Positions 16,748-26,492 of a stretch of DNA of 39,655 nt are shown here, one piece after another. The DNA is taken from positions 1 through 39,655 of the forward strand of contig JAITHV010000098.1 in assembly GCA_031279835.1 (NCBI GenBank). Direction: 5' to 3'. The stretch is from Coriobacteriales bacterium. Its GTDB lineage: Bacteria; Actinomycetota; Coriobacteriia; Coriobacteriales; UBA8131. Numbering within the stretch: the first letter of the stretch is position 1; each line of letters starts with the position of its first letter. A program made the translations under genes and the position numbers. Under the pieces are notes generated by a model. The model saw only the letters and a list, made by a program, of their open reading frames with translations, was not told where the DNA came from and did no database searches.

Positions 16748-18148
16748 ATGCCCGTATACCGTGGCAGGCATGCCCGCCCCGCAGACAACAACACTGCCCA
16801 GAGCAACCACAGCGAGACCGAGGATTTCTCAAGTCCTGTGAGCGATTGGCCGACAGGCCTTGACGACCGTGCGCAAAGCCCCCTAAACCGTGGAGACGTG
16901 CGCAAGGGCCATGCAAGGCATGCGGGGCACAGCGCTCATAGCGGGTGTGGCGAGCATGACGCTTACGACAGTCTCGACAGCTTCGACGGCTTTGACGGCG
17001 ACGACGGCTATGGTGATGCCGACGGCTTCGACGGTCAAGGCGCTGACATGCATGCCGTGCGCTCGTTTACCGTCGAGTCAAGAAAGCCGCGCTCGATTCT
17101 CGGCAGGGTTGTCGCAATCATCGTCGTCATAGCCGTCATTGCGGGGCTTTCGACTGTCGCGCTGTACCTCGCAGGCGTGCTTCCAACCCCTGACGACGCC
17201 TCGGTCGCGGCGGGGCAGCCAGTCACGGTGAACATACCCGAAGGCGCCTCGACCTCTGAGATCGCCGCGCTGCTTCGCAAGGCAAACGTCATCACCGACG
17301 AGAACGCCTTCAAAAACGCCGTGGTGTCGCGCAATGCGGCGTCGTCGCTCAAGTCAGGCATTTACCCGCTCAAGACAAAAATGGACTTGACCGAGCTGGT
17401 GAGCGCCCTGATTGCCGGCCCGTCAACCGCAGACACGGGCAACCGGCTGACGGTTCCTGAGGGGCTTTCAGTCGAGCAGACAGCTGCGATCGTCGAGCAG
17501 AGCTGCGGCATACCGGCAAACGAGTTTGTCGCCCTTGCCTATTCCGCCGACCGCTACGCCGCCGACTACCCCTTTCTCACTGAGGTCTACAACAACTCGC
17601 TCGAAGGATTCTTGTACCCTAAGACGTACACCATTCCTCAGTCGGCAAATGCAGACTATGTAATACGCGTGCTGCTCGACCAGTTCGCGCTGGAGACAAA
17701 GGACCTCAACTACGCGCTTGCCGCATCAAAGAACCTCACGCCCTACGACCTGCTGATCTTGGCGTCGCTCATCGAGAAGGAGACGGCGCAGCCTGACGAG
17801 CGCCCCTTGGTGTCCTCGGTGATTTACAACCGGCTACGAGTAAACATGCGCCTGCAAATCGATGCGACCGTCGTCTACGCGCTCGGCCCGAGCTATGACG
17901 GCAGCCCGTTGTTGAACAAGGACCTGGAGATAGACAGCCCCTATAACACCTATCGCATAGACGAGCTGCCCGTCGGCCCCATTTGCTCGCCGCAGATTGC
18001 CTCGCTTGCTGCCGCTGCCGACCCTGCGCAAACTGACTACTTGTACTATGTGCTCACGAGCCGCGACGGGACACACACGTTCTGTGCGACTTCCGACGAG
18101 TTCGAGCAGGCCAAGAGGCTGTACCAAGAGGTATTCGGGATATCCTGA
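16748..18148 (+). CDS. mltG: endolytic murein transglycosylase MltG (YceG family) with Asp/Gly-rich N-terminal extension
   Basis: TM segment VVAIIVVIAVIAGLSTVALYLAG; VTVNIPEGASTSEIAALLRKANVI; SLEGFLYPKTYTIP; LASLIEKETAQPDERPLVSSVIYNRLRVNMRLQIDATVVYALG; YNTYRIDELPVGPICSPQIASLAAAADPAQTDYLYYV. Confidence 0.95.
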   Translation: MPVYRGRHARPADNNTAQSNHSETEDFSSPVSDWPTGLDDRAQSPLNRGDVRKGHARHAGHSAHSGCGEHDAYDSLDSFDGFDGDDGYGDADGFDGQGADMHAVRSFTVESRKPRSILGRVVAIIVVIAVIAGLSTVALYLAGVLPTPDDASVAAGQPVTVNIPEGASTSEIAALLRKANVITDENAFKNAVVSRNAASSLKSGIYPLKTKMDLTELVSALIAGPSTADTGNRLTVPEGLSVEQTAAIVEQSCGIPANEFVALAYSADRYAADYPFLTEVYNNSLEGFLYPKTYTIPQSANADYVIRVLLDQFALETKDLNYALAASKNLTPYDLLILASLIEKETAQPDERPLVSSVIYNRLRVNMRLQIDATVVYALGPSYDGSPLLNKDLEIDSPYNTYRIDELPVGPICSPQIASLAAAADPAQTDYLYYVLTSRDGTHTFCATSDEFEQAKRLYQEVFGIS

Positions 18149-18642
18149 TGGCGCTGTTGGTGCCCGAGTGGTTTTTCAGCCGAGTCGAGGTCATAGACGC
18201 GGCCGAGCTGGCAGGCCTGGGAGTCAAGACGGTGATTCTCGACATCGACAACACGCTCGTGCCGCGCGGCACGAGCGGCATCCCGCCCAGCGTCTCTGAC
18301 TGGGTGCAAGGTCTTAAGACCGCAGGCATGCGCATCTGCCTTGTCTCGAACAACTGGCACCGTGTGGTGTTTTCTTATGCGCGACAGCTCGACGTGCCGC
18401 TTGTCTACAAGGCTATGAAGCCGGCACCTTTCTCCTTCTTGCGCGCGATCCGCAAGGCAGAAGGCAGACGTGCTAGTACGCTCGTGATCGGCGACCAGCT
18501 CTTCACCGACGTTCTCGGAGCCCACTTGCTGGGCATGCGCGCCGTCTTGGTGTTGCCGCAAGTGTCCCAAGACTTGCGGCACACGCTGTTGCTGCGTCGG
18601 CTCGAGCAGCGGTTCATGCGCGGCCTGGCCCCGACGCGCTGA
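18148..18642 (+). CDS. YqeG-family HAD phosphatase
   Basis: VKTVILDIDNTLVPRG...ICLVSNNWHRVVFSYARQLDVPLVYKAMKPAPFSFLRAI...LVIGDQLFTDVLGAHLLGMRAVLVLP. Confidence 0.92.
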   Translation: MALLVPEWFFSRVEVIDAAELAGLGVKTVILDIDNTLVPRGTSGIPPSVSDWVQGLKTAGMRICLVSNNWHRVVFSYARQLDVPLVYKAMKPAPFSFLRAIRKAEGRRASTLVIGDQLFTDVLGAHLLGMRAVLVLPQVSQDLRHTLLLRRLEQRFMRGLAPTR

Positions 18643-18652
18643 GGCTGCTGCC

Positions 18653-19612
18653 ATGGGTGAAAAAAGACTCGTGGGGCTTGTGGGGTATCCGATAGCACAC
18701 TCGCTCTCGCCTGCCATGCACCAGGCCGCGTACGCGGCGCTCGGCCTCGACTGGGAGTATGGACTGTACCCCTGCGAGAGCCAGGAGGACTTTTTTTCGT
18801 TGGTGGACAAGGCCACAGACCCCGCCTCAGGCTTTCTGGGGCTCAACGTGACCATGCCCTACAAGACCTGCGCCTCTCGCGCCTGTGCACGGCAGTCTGC
18901 GGCCGCGCGGCTCGCCCGCTCGGTCAACGTCATGACGTTCGAGCCTTCGGGCTCCTTGGGCGCGCGCTCTGATGCCAGCGGGGCGAACACCGACGGTGTA
19001 GGCGTCGTCAGGTTTCTCAAGGACGAGGCAGTGGTCGAGTTCGCTAGCGCCCGCGTGCTCCTGTGCGGCACCGGCCCGACTGCTGCCGCCATTGCAGTCG
19101 CCTTGCGCGACGCTGGCGCGGAATCTGTCTCGGTGCTCAGCCGCGACGCCGCGCGTGCCACAGAGCTCATGGGTCGCATTGGGCATGCAGGCGCGACGGG
19201 CAACTACGCCGATGCGGCTCTTGTGAGGCGCCTCGTCGCCGAGTGCACGGTCGTCATCGACGCGACGCCGCTCGGCATGCAGCCGCATGACGGCAGTGTC
19301 ATACCGGTCGAGCTGCTTGGCCCGTCGCACACAGTGCTCGACGTAGTCTATGGGCATGGCGTGACTGCTTTGGTTGCAGGCGCACGGGAGCGCGGCGCAC
19401 AGGCGTACGACGGCCTGGGGATGCTCGTGGAGCAGGCGGCGCTCACGATCGAGCTGTGGGCTGCAGCGTGCGGCCTTGCGCTCGTCGCCCCCCGCGGCCT
19501 CATGAGGCAGGCCGCCACAGGCGCGCTGCCCGACGCTGTCGGCGCTGCTCACGCGACCGGGCTGCCCGACGCTGGCCGTGCGGTCGGGCCTTCTCGCCAG
19601 CAGCACCAATAA
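18653..19612 (+). CDS. aroE: shikimate dehydrogenase
   Basis: LVGLVGYPIAHSLSPAMHQAAYAALGLDWEYGLYPC; GLNVTMPYKTCA; GANTDGVGVVRFL; VIDATPLGMQPH; DGLGMLVEQAALTIELW. Confidence 0.95.
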   Translation: MGEKRLVGLVGYPIAHSLSPAMHQAAYAALGLDWEYGLYPCESQEDFFSLVDKATDPASGFLGLNVTMPYKTCASRACARQSAAARLARSVNVMTFEPSGSLGARSDASGANTDGVGVVRFLKDEAVVEFASARVLLCGTGPTAAAIAVALRDAGAESVSVLSRDAARATELMGRIGHAGATGNYADAALVRRLVAECTVVIDATPLGMQPHDGSVIPVELLGPSHTVLDVVYGHGVTALVAGARERGAQAYDGLGMLVEQAALTIELWAAACGLALVAPRGLMRQAATGALPDAVGAAHATGLPDAGRAVGPSRQQHQ

Positions 19613-19753
19613 GAATCCATCAGCTATCCGCAACCGCCGCAACCGACGCGCCCCTGGAGCGCCTGCGGCCAGGCCGCGTGCCGATGAGCACGCGCCATGT
19701 TAGAATCAGAGTCTGACCGCAAACAACGCACCCCTGAAGACAAAGGCGGCGCA

Positions 19754-20938
19754 ATGGATTACATCACCGCAGGAGAATCGCATGGGCCGTCGCTTGTCGC
19801 CCTGGTACGAGGTGTGCCCGCCGGCCTGGCACTGAGCGCGCAGGCGATAAACGCCGACCTCGCGCGGCGGCAGTCCGGTTATGGGCGCGGAGGCCGCATG
19901 AAGATCGAGGTCGACCAGGTGCGCTTTATGAGCGGCATGCGCTTTGGGCGCACGCTCGGCACGCCGTTGGCAATCGAGGTGGCAAACCGCGACTGGGAAA
20001 ACTGGCGCGCGCGCATGGCACACGAGGGCGCGCCGCCTCATGACCTCGTGCGCGAGCGCTCTCCGCGCCCCGGGCATGCCGACCTCGTAGGCGCGCTTAA
20101 GAACAACACTGATGACTGCCGCGACGTGCTGGAGCGAGCAAGCGCCCGCGAGACGGCCGCGCGCGTTGCAGCCGGCGCCGTCGCGCGTTCGTTTCTGGCT
20201 TCCTTCGGGGTCGAGGTCCGCTCCTATGTCTGCCGCATCGGCGACGTGGAGATCCCGCCCGAGGAGGTGGCCCGCAAAAGCGGCGTCTTCTCCGCCGACC
20301 GCGTGGAGTCTTCCCCCGTGCGCTGCCCGCATGAGGAGGCCTCGCGGCAGATGACCGCCGCCATCGACGAGGCGCGTGAGGCAGGCACCAGCCTCGGCGG
20401 CTGGTTCTCGGTCACGGCGACTGGCCTCGTCTGCGGCCTGGGGGGCTTTGCCGAGCCGCGTGAGCGGCTCACCGCGCGCCTGGGCGCCGCGCTGTTCAGC
20501 ATCCCCGCCATCAAAGGCGTCGAGTTCGGGCTCGGTTTCGCGGCCGGCACGCTGCCTGGAAGCCGCGTCCATGACGAGATCGTCTGCACTCCCGACGAGC
20601 CCGGGCGCATCCAGCCGGCGCGCGCCAGCAACAACGCCGGCGGGCTTGAAGGCGGCATGTCAACCGGCGAGCCGCTCGTCATCCGCGCGGCCATGAAGCC
20701 CATTCCCACGCAGGCGGCACCGTTGCGCACGGTGGACCTTCTCACCCATGAACTGACGCTTGCCTCCAAGGAGCGCAGCGACATTTGCGCCGTCCCTGCC
20801 TGCGCAGTCGTCGCCGAGGCGGAGGTGGCGCTCGTACTCGCCGACGCCTATACCGAGAAGTTCGGCCACGACAACATGGCCGACTGCCTTGCGCGCTTTG
20901 AGGCCTACGTTGCACGAGTCGCGCGGGTGGCGCGATGA
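19754..20938 (+). CDS. aroC: chorismate synthase
   Basis: MDYITAGESHGPSLVALVRGVPAGL; RRQSGYGRGGRMKIE; RPGHADLVGALKNNTDDCRDVLERASARETAARVAAGAVAR; ASNNAGGLEGGMSTGEPLVIRAAMKPIPT. Start moved to MDYIT. Confidence 0.97.
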   Translation: MDYITAGESHGPSLVALVRGVPAGLALSAQAINADLARRQSGYGRGGRMKIEVDQVRFMSGMRFGRTLGTPLAIEVANRDWENWRARMAHEGAPPHDLVRERSPRPGHADLVGALKNNTDDCRDVLERASARETAARVAAGAVARSFLASFGVEVRSYVCRIGDVEIPPEEVARKSGVFSADRVESSPVRCPHEEASRQMTAAIDEAREAGTSLGGWFSVTATGLVCGLGGFAEPRERLTARLGAALFSIPAIKGVEFGLGFAAGTLPGSRVHDEIVCTPDEPGRIQPARASNNAGGLEGGMSTGEPLVIRAAMKPIPTQAAPLRTVDLLTHELTLASKERSDICAVPACAVVAEAEVALVLADAYTEKFGHDNMADCLARFEAYVARVARVAR

Positions 20939-21492
20939 GCGAGGGCGGCTCAGTCACGCCCGTGAACGTGCGAGCAGCGCGGGGCGGCCACTTGGTCTTT
21001 ATCGGGTTCATGGGCGCCGGCAAGTCGACCATCGCCCGCAGGCTTGCCCGGCAAGAGGGCATGGTCAGCATCGACATGGACGCCTATATAGAGCGCGAGG
21101 CAGGCATGCCGGCCGCAGAGATCTTCGCGTCCGAAGGCGAGGAGGGCTTTCGAGCGCGGGAGCTGGGCTTTCTCAGGTCAATGGCCAAGCGCGACCGCTG
21201 CATCCTCTCATGTGGCGGCGGAGTCGTCACGCGTGAGGCGAGCCGAGAGCTTGTGCGCTCGCTCGGCACGGTCGTCTACCTCGAAGTGACGGCGGACGAG
21301 GCACTCGCGCGCATATCGCGCCCCCAGACACGCCCGTTGCTCAGTGGGCCGGTTCCGCCTGCCGAGCTGCTCGAGCAGCGACGCGCCCTCTACGAGGGAA
21401 TGGCAGACGTGCGTTTCGACACCACCGGGCTCACGGTGCGGCAGGTCACGCAACGGCTTGCGGCGCTGCTTAAGAGACGCGGGCTGTTATGA
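20935..21492 (+). CDS. aroK: shikimate kinase
   Basis: LVFIGFMGAGKSTIARRLARQEGMVSIDMDAYIEREAGMPAAEIFASEGEEGFRARELGFLR; LSCGGGVVTREASR; TRPLLSG. Confidence 0.95.
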   Translation: MSEGGSVTPVNVRAARGGHLVFIGFMGAGKSTIARRLARQEGMVSIDMDAYIEREAGMPAAEIFASEGEEGFRARELGFLRSMAKRDRCILSCGGGVVTREASRELVRSLGTVVYLEVTADEALARISRPQTRPLLSGPVPPAELLEQRRALYEGMADVRFDTTGLTVRQVTQRLAALLKRRGLL

Positions 21493-22589
21493 GGGCCCAG
21501 TGCCTCGAGATGAGCATTCCCAACGGGTCAACCTACCGCATCTACCTGTCTCGAGGGCTGCTCGACGGCGTGGGGGAGAAGACCGCCAGCCTTGTCGCTG
21601 GCCGTAAGGCCCTCATTGTGAGCGACGCCAACGTCGCCCCGCACTATCTTGAGCGCGTCTGCGGCAGCTTCGCGCGGGGCGGCTTCGAGGTGGCCCATGA
21701 GGTGGTCGCCGCAGGCGAGGCGAGCAAATGCCTCGAGAATGCGAGCAGGCTATGGGATGCTTGCGCACGCTGCGGGCTGGGGCGCGACGGAGTGGTCGTG
21801 GCCTTGGGCGGCGGCGTGGTAGGCGACCTTGCGGGCTTTGTGGCAGCCACCTGGCTGCGAGGAGTCGCGTGCGTGCAGGTCCCCACGACGCTGCTCGCCA
21901 TGGTGGACTCCTCGATTGGCGGCAAGACCGCCCTCGACATTGACGCCGGCAAGAACCTTGTGGGCGCTTTTGCACAGCCGGTGCTCGTCGCGTGCGACTT
22001 CGAGACCCTTGCCACCCTGCCTGAAGCCGAATGGGCGAACGGCTTTGCCGAGATCGCGAAGTCGGCCGTGATCGAAGGGGGCGGCTTTTACGAGTGGCTG
22101 GCGGCGCACGCCGAGGGCCTGCGCGGCCGCGACTACACAGTCGTGCAAGGCGCCGTGGCCCGCTCGCTGGTGTTCAAGGGACGCGTCGTGGCCGCTGACG
22201 AGCGCGAAGGCGGCGTGCGCGAGTGCCTCAACTACGGTCACACCTTTGCCCACGCGCTTGAGGCCGCGGCAGGCCTGGGAACGGTGTCGCACGGCAGGGC
22301 AGTGGCCGAAGGCATGCGCTTTGCCGCGCGGCTCGGGACTGAGGCGGCCGGCGTCACCGAGAGCTTTGTGGCCCAGCAGGCCGCCCTTCTCGACGCGCTC
22401 GGCCTGAGAGCCCTTGACGCGGCATGGCCTGCTGACGAGCTGTTTGCGCGCATGGCATTCGACAAGAAGGCGCGCGGGGGCATGCTGCGTTTCGTGTTTG
22501 CCACTGCCCCGGGCATTTGGCAGACCATGACGGTCGATGCCGACTTAGTAAAGATACACCTGATTCTATGGGAGCAAGGAGTAGGATGA
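21489..22589 (+). CDS. aroB: 3-dehydroquinate synthase
   Basis: VVALGGGVVGDLAGFVAATWLRGVACVQVPTTLLAMVDSSIGGKTALDIDAGKNLVGAFAQP; NYGHTFAHALEAAAG; HGRAVAEGMRFAARLG. Confidence 0.97.
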   Translation: MRAQCLEMSIPNGSTYRIYLSRGLLDGVGEKTASLVAGRKALIVSDANVAPHYLERVCGSFARGGFEVAHEVVAAGEASKCLENASRLWDACARCGLGRDGVVVALGGGVVGDLAGFVAATWLRGVACVQVPTTLLAMVDSSIGGKTALDIDAGKNLVGAFAQPVLVACDFETLATLPEAEWANGFAEIAKSAVIEGGGFYEWLAAHAEGLRGRDYTVVQGAVARSLVFKGRVVAADEREGGVRECLNYGHTFAHALEAAAGLGTVSHGRAVAEGMRFAARLGTEAAGVTESFVAQQAALLDALGLRALDAAWPADELFARMAFDKKARGGMLRFVFATAPGIWQTMTVDADLVKIHLILWEQGVG

Positions 22590-23056
22590 GAATACTGGTG
22601 TTGCACGGACCCAACCTGAACCTGCTCGGCCGACGCGAGCCCGAGGTCTATGGGACGATGACCCTCGACGGGCTCAACCGGGCGCTCGGGGCCTTCGCTG
22701 CCGAGGAGCTTGAGGCAAGCTGTCCGGCCGCCGGGCACATCGATCTCAGCTTCTTCCAGTCGAACCACGAGGGGCAGCTGGTCGACTGCATCCAAAACGT
22801 GCCGCGCCACTATGACGGAGTGGTCTATAACCCGGCGGCGCACACGCACTACTCGATCGCCTTGCGCGATGCCATCTCCGCAGTGCCGACGCCGTTTGTA
22901 GAGGTGCATCTGAGCGACATAGACGCGCGCGAAGAGTTCAGGAAGACGTCGGTCATCGCTGACGTGTGCATAGCGCAGTTCAAAGGAGAGGGGGCCGCAA
23001 GCTACCAGAAGGCCCTCGCGTTTCTAGTAGATTGGCTGGTTGACCATGAACGCTGA
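22586..23056 (+). CDS. aroQ: type II 3-dehydroquinate dehydratase
   Basis: MRILVLHGPNLNLLGRREPEVYGTMTLDGLNRAL; FFQSNHEGQLVDCIQ; VYNPAAHTHYSIALRDAI; VEVHLSDIDAREEFRKTSVIADVC. Start moved to MRILV, ATGA overlap with aroB. Confidence 0.97.
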   Translation: MRILVLHGPNLNLLGRREPEVYGTMTLDGLNRALGAFAAEELEASCPAAGHIDLSFFQSNHEGQLVDCIQNVPRHYDGVVYNPAAHTHYSIALRDAISAVPTPFVEVHLSDIDAREEFRKTSVIADVCIAQFKGEGAASYQKALAFLVDWLVDHER

Positions 23057-24242
23057 GAACATCGACATTCCGCGACTCGCGACGCCTCTTGAGCGCCTGC
23101 GCACGCAGCTGCGCGCCGAGTCGCTCGACGGGCTTGTCATTCTCCATACCTCTGACCTGCGCTGGCTGACGGGTTGGGAGCAGGTGTTCGACTCTGAGCC
23201 TGCTCATGCCGGCCTGGTGACGGATGCTGCGGCCAAGCTGCACACTGACGGGCGCTACGCCCATGCGATGCGCGAGCGGGCACGCGAGCAGGGCTGCCGC
23301 GCGCCAGGCGGGGGAGAAGGCCGTGCGCTCGCCCCGTGGACGGTGGACGACGAGCGCGTGGGCCATGCGGCTTTTGTCATCCAGCGGATCTTCGAGGAGC
23401 ATCCCGAGCCGGGCGTCACCCTGCGTGTCGGCATTGAAGACGACATCCCCTTGAACCGCTACCGCGCACTCAACAAGGCCGTTGCGGAGCAAGGGCAAGG
23501 CAAAGCTGCCGTGGAGCTTGTCGAGACCACTGATCTGGTAGTGCGCCTGCGAGCACAAAAGGACGCCTCTGAGCTTGTGAGCCTGCGTCGTGCGCAGCAG
23601 ATCGCTGACGCTGCCTTTGCCGACCTGCTCGTCTGGCTGCGCCCTGGCCGCACCGAGGTCGAGTGCGCACAGGCCCTAGAGCGCCTCATGGTGCAGCATG
23701 GCGCGCAGGAGTGCTCGTTTTCTACCATCGTCGCATCGGGGCCGCACAGCGCCAATCCCCACGCGGTGCCTACGGGGCGCTGCCTGCAGGAAGGCGACCT
23801 GGTGGTCATCGACTTTGGCGCGCGCTACAACGATTACTGCTCGGACGCCACCCGCACGCTTTGCGTGGGCGAGCCGAGCGACGAGCAGCGCACGCTCTAT
23901 GACGCGGTGCTCGAGGCCCACGAGGCGGCTCGCGCCCTCCTCGCACCCGGCGTCACCGGCAAGCAGGCGCACGAGTGCGCCTTAGCGGTGCTCGCCCGTC
24001 ACGAGCTGGACGAGTACTTCACGCACTCGCTCGGTCACGGGGTCGGCCTTGACATCCATGAGCTTCCCTCGCTGTCGCCGGTCTCCGACGACGTGCTCGC
24101 GGCTGGCTCGGTGGTCACGGTGGAGCCGGGCGCCTATCTTCCGGGTCTGGGAGGCGTGCGCATCGAGGACTGCGGCGTCGTTACCGACCAGGGCTTCAGC
24201 TCGTTCACGGGGCTGACCCGCGAGCTCATAGTCATCGAATGA
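23040..24242 (+). CDS. M24-family Xaa-Pro aminopeptidase
   Basis: VVIDFGARYNDYCSDATRTLCVGEPS; HSLGHGVGLDIHELPSLSP; VTVEPGAYLPGLGGVRIEDCGVVTDQG. Confidence 0.94.
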   Translation: MTMNAENIDIPRLATPLERLRTQLRAESLDGLVILHTSDLRWLTGWEQVFDSEPAHAGLVTDAAAKLHTDGRYAHAMRERAREQGCRAPGGGEGRALAPWTVDDERVGHAAFVIQRIFEEHPEPGVTLRVGIEDDIPLNRYRALNKAVAEQGQGKAAVELVETTDLVVRLRAQKDASELVSLRRAQQIADAAFADLLVWLRPGRTEVECAQALERLMVQHGAQECSFSTIVASGPHSANPHAVPTGRCLQEGDLVVIDFGARYNDYCSDATRTLCVGEPSDEQRTLYDAVLEAHEAARALLAPGVTGKQAHECALAVLARHELDEYFTHSLGHGVGLDIHELPSLSPVSDDVLAAGSVVTVEPGAYLPGLGGVRIEDCGVVTDQGFSSFTGLTRELIVIE

Positions 24243-24269
24243 GGAGCCGCGCGCCCACCGCTTAGGACA

Positions 24270-25202
24270 TTAGGACAAGTTGAGCTGACGCCCCAAAAAA
24301 TGCCGGCTGACGAGGTACCAGACTACTGAAATCAGGAGGCAGCCAACGGCTGCCGCGCACAGGAGCACCAAAGAGATGTTGCTGATCAACGAGATGGCCG
24401 AGCTCGCATAGTCGGTGCGCAACAGCGCGTCGAGCCACGCCTCATACCCGATGCCGAGCGAGTCGACCTTGTCCACATAGTCCGAGAACGCCGGGTAGTT
24501 GTATTGCAAGTCGTAAAACGTCGATCCGAACATGACCTGGCCCGGCACCGACGCCACAGACAAGAATGCCGTCAAGGCGGCGGAAGAGGCGACCTGGGCA
24601 ATCAGGTAGGCGACCAGGCTGCCGCCGAAGCGGCTCTGCGATATATGGGGGGCGACGGCTATCGAGGCGTAAAACGTTAGGATGCTCATGAGGGTTGCCG
24701 AGGCAATGAGGATGAGCAGCATGACCGCCACGGGCACGATGGGGAACCCGTAGGAGGCAGCGGCAGCCAGGAAGCCCGAAACGACGCCGAATGCGCCATA
24801 GCTCGAGAAGCACAGCAAGAGGCTTGCCGCCACGACCACTATGGCCGCGACGCACCAGGTAAGCGCGCTCAGCGTACGGGCGAGCAGGTGCTGGCTCGCA
24901 GTGGCCGGCAGGGAGAACCACAGGTAGCCCTCGTCTCCGAGCGCACGGTAAAACCGGATCACGACCACGACGAGGACCACGATCGGAAGGGCGCTCACCA
25001 GGACGAAGAACAAGACGGCGAGAAGCCCGACGATGAGCGACACTCCCATGTCAAACACTGTCGACGCCGTCGAGTTGCCCATGTTGTCGGCGATGGGCAG
25101 CAACAGTGCGTTGACGCCGGCTAAGACAATCGCGGCGGCAAACAGCGGCAAGAACACGCGAGCAGTAGACTTGAACTCGTGTCGAATCAGCTTTAGCAGC
25201 AT
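24270..25202 (-). CDS. multi-pass membrane protein, ABC-2-like transporter permease
   Basis: MLLKLIRHEFKSTARVFLPLFAAAIVLAGVNALLLP... with several hydrophobic segments; directly downstream of the ABC ATPase gene. Confidence 0.85.
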   Translation of the reverse strand: MLLKLIRHEFKSTARVFLPLFAAAIVLAGVNALLLPIADNMGNSTASTVFDMGVSLIVGLLAVLFFVLVSALPIVVLVVVVIRFYRALGDEGYLWFSLPATASQHLLARTLSALTWCVAAIVVVAASLLLCFSSYGAFGVVSGFLAAAASYGFPIVPVAVMLLILIASATLMSILTFYASIAVAPHISQSRFGGSLVAYLIAQVASSAALTAFLSVASVPGQVMFGSTFYDLQYNYPAFSDYVDKVDSLGIGYEAWLDALLRTDYASSAISLISNISLVLLCAAAVGCLLISVVWYLVSRHFLGRQLNLS

Positions 25203-25894
25203 CGGAACACCTCCCTGAACACCTGGTCCACGCTCTTGCCTTGCGACTCGCGTATCGCGTCAACACTGGAGACGCGCTCGACGCGCCCGTCCCGCAAGAA
25301 CACCACGTCGTCAAGCACGGTCTCGACGTCCGCGATGAGATGGGTCGATATGACCACGGTGCCCTCTTCGAAGTAGTTTCGGATAATGGTCTCGAGGATG
25401 TAGTCGCGCGCGGCCGGGTCGACGCCTCCGATGGGCTCGTCGAGCAGGTAGAGGCGCGCCTTTCTGCTCATGACGAGCGCGAGCTGCACCTTCTCTTTCA
25501 TGCCTTTTGACAAGCTCCTAAAGGCCGCCCGTCCCTCGATGCCAAGCGCGGCCAGCATCTCTTTGGCCTTCGCGATGTCAAAGTCCTCGTAAAAGTCGGC
25601 GTAGAGGCCCACACAGTCGCGCACCTTCATCCGGTTGTCGAAGCAGGTCCTATCGGGCAGGTAGCTCACGAGCCGCTTGGTCTGCGTGCCCACCGGCATG
25701 CCGGCCACTGCGACGCTTCCTTGCGTGGGCGTCAGAAGGCCAACCACAAGCTTGACAAGCGTCGTTTTTCCACTGCCGTTGGGACCCAAGAGACCGACGA
25801 TGCGTCCAGGGCCGAGCATGAGGTCTACGTGCTCAAGGGCAACGGTATTGCCAAAGCGCTTAGTGACACCGCGCACGTCGAGCAGGGCGTCCAC
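25193..25894 (-). CDS. ABC transporter ATP-binding protein (GTG start)
   Basis: VGLLGPNGSGKTTLVKLVVGLL; SLSKGMKEKVQLALVMSRKARLYLLDEPIGGVDPAARDYI; VVISTHLIADVE. Confidence 0.94.
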   Translation of the reverse strand: MDALLDVRGVTKRFGNTVALEHVDLMLGPGRIVGLLGPNGSGKTTLVKLVVGLLTPTQGSVAVAGMPVGTQTKRLVSYLPDRTCFDNRMKVRDCVGLYADFYEDFDIAKAKEMLAALGIEGRAAFRSLSKGMKEKVQLALVMSRKARLYLLDEPIGGVDPAARDYILETIIRNYFEEGTVVISTHLIADVETVLDDVVFLRDGRVERVSSVDAIRESQGKSVDQVFREVFRCC

Positions 25895-26299
25895 CTACCT
25901 CACGTCCTTTGGCTCGCTGCCCAACACGCTGCAGCCCTGCTGACCGGCGGCCTCGGCGAGCAGCGACACTGCCTGCGCTGCGTCAAACCCCAGGCTCCTC
26001 ATGTCTGCCAAAAACCGCTCGACGCGCCCTTGCGCCGTCCTTCTTCTCACTGCCATGACAAGCTCACCATCCTCCGTTACGGTCCTTCCTGACGTGCGAT
26101 GCGTGCGCACGAGCCCCAGCGACTCCAGCTCAAGAAACGCGCGCTGCACCGTGTTGGGGTTCACCTCGGCCTCAAGTGCCAAGGCGCGCACGCTCGGCAA
26201 AGCGCTGCCGGCCGGGCACTCGCCCGACAAGATGCCCATCTCGATCTGCTCGACGATCTGGGCATAGATCGGCCGGTCGTCTGCGAACGCCCATTCCAT
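25895..26299 (-). CDS. GntR-family (YtrA-like) transcriptional regulator
   Basis: MEWAFADDRPIYAQIVEQIEMGILSGECPAGSALPSVRALALEAEVNPNTVQRAFLELESLGLVRTHRTSGRTVTED. Start moved to MEWAF. Confidence 0.93.
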   Translation of the reverse strand: MEWAFADDRPIYAQIVEQIEMGILSGECPAGSALPSVRALALEAEVNPNTVQRAFLELESLGLVRTHRTSGRTVTEDGELVMAVRRRTAQGRVERFLADMRSLGFDAAQAVSLLAEAAGQQGCSVLGSEPKDVR

Positions 26300-26351
26300 G
26301 GGTCTCCTTTCTTCTCGCTGCATCGATAGCGCAATCCGCGCGCGTCCCTCA

Positions 26352-26375
26352 ATTGTATTAAGTACTTAGTACAAT
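26352..26375. promoter_or_regulatory. 24-bp near-perfect palindrome, probable GntR operator
   Basis: attgtattaagtacttagtacaat: all but one of 12 base pairs complementary; about 50 bp upstream of the GntR start. Confidence 0.75.
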
Positions 26376-26492
26376 AATACATCGAGAACCCCGTGTCAAC
26401 ACGAATTGCGAGGCGCCGTAGTCGCAGGATCCATCACAGTAACTATAGTAAAATCTACTGCATAACATTCATAAAGAAAGGAAGACCCCGAC

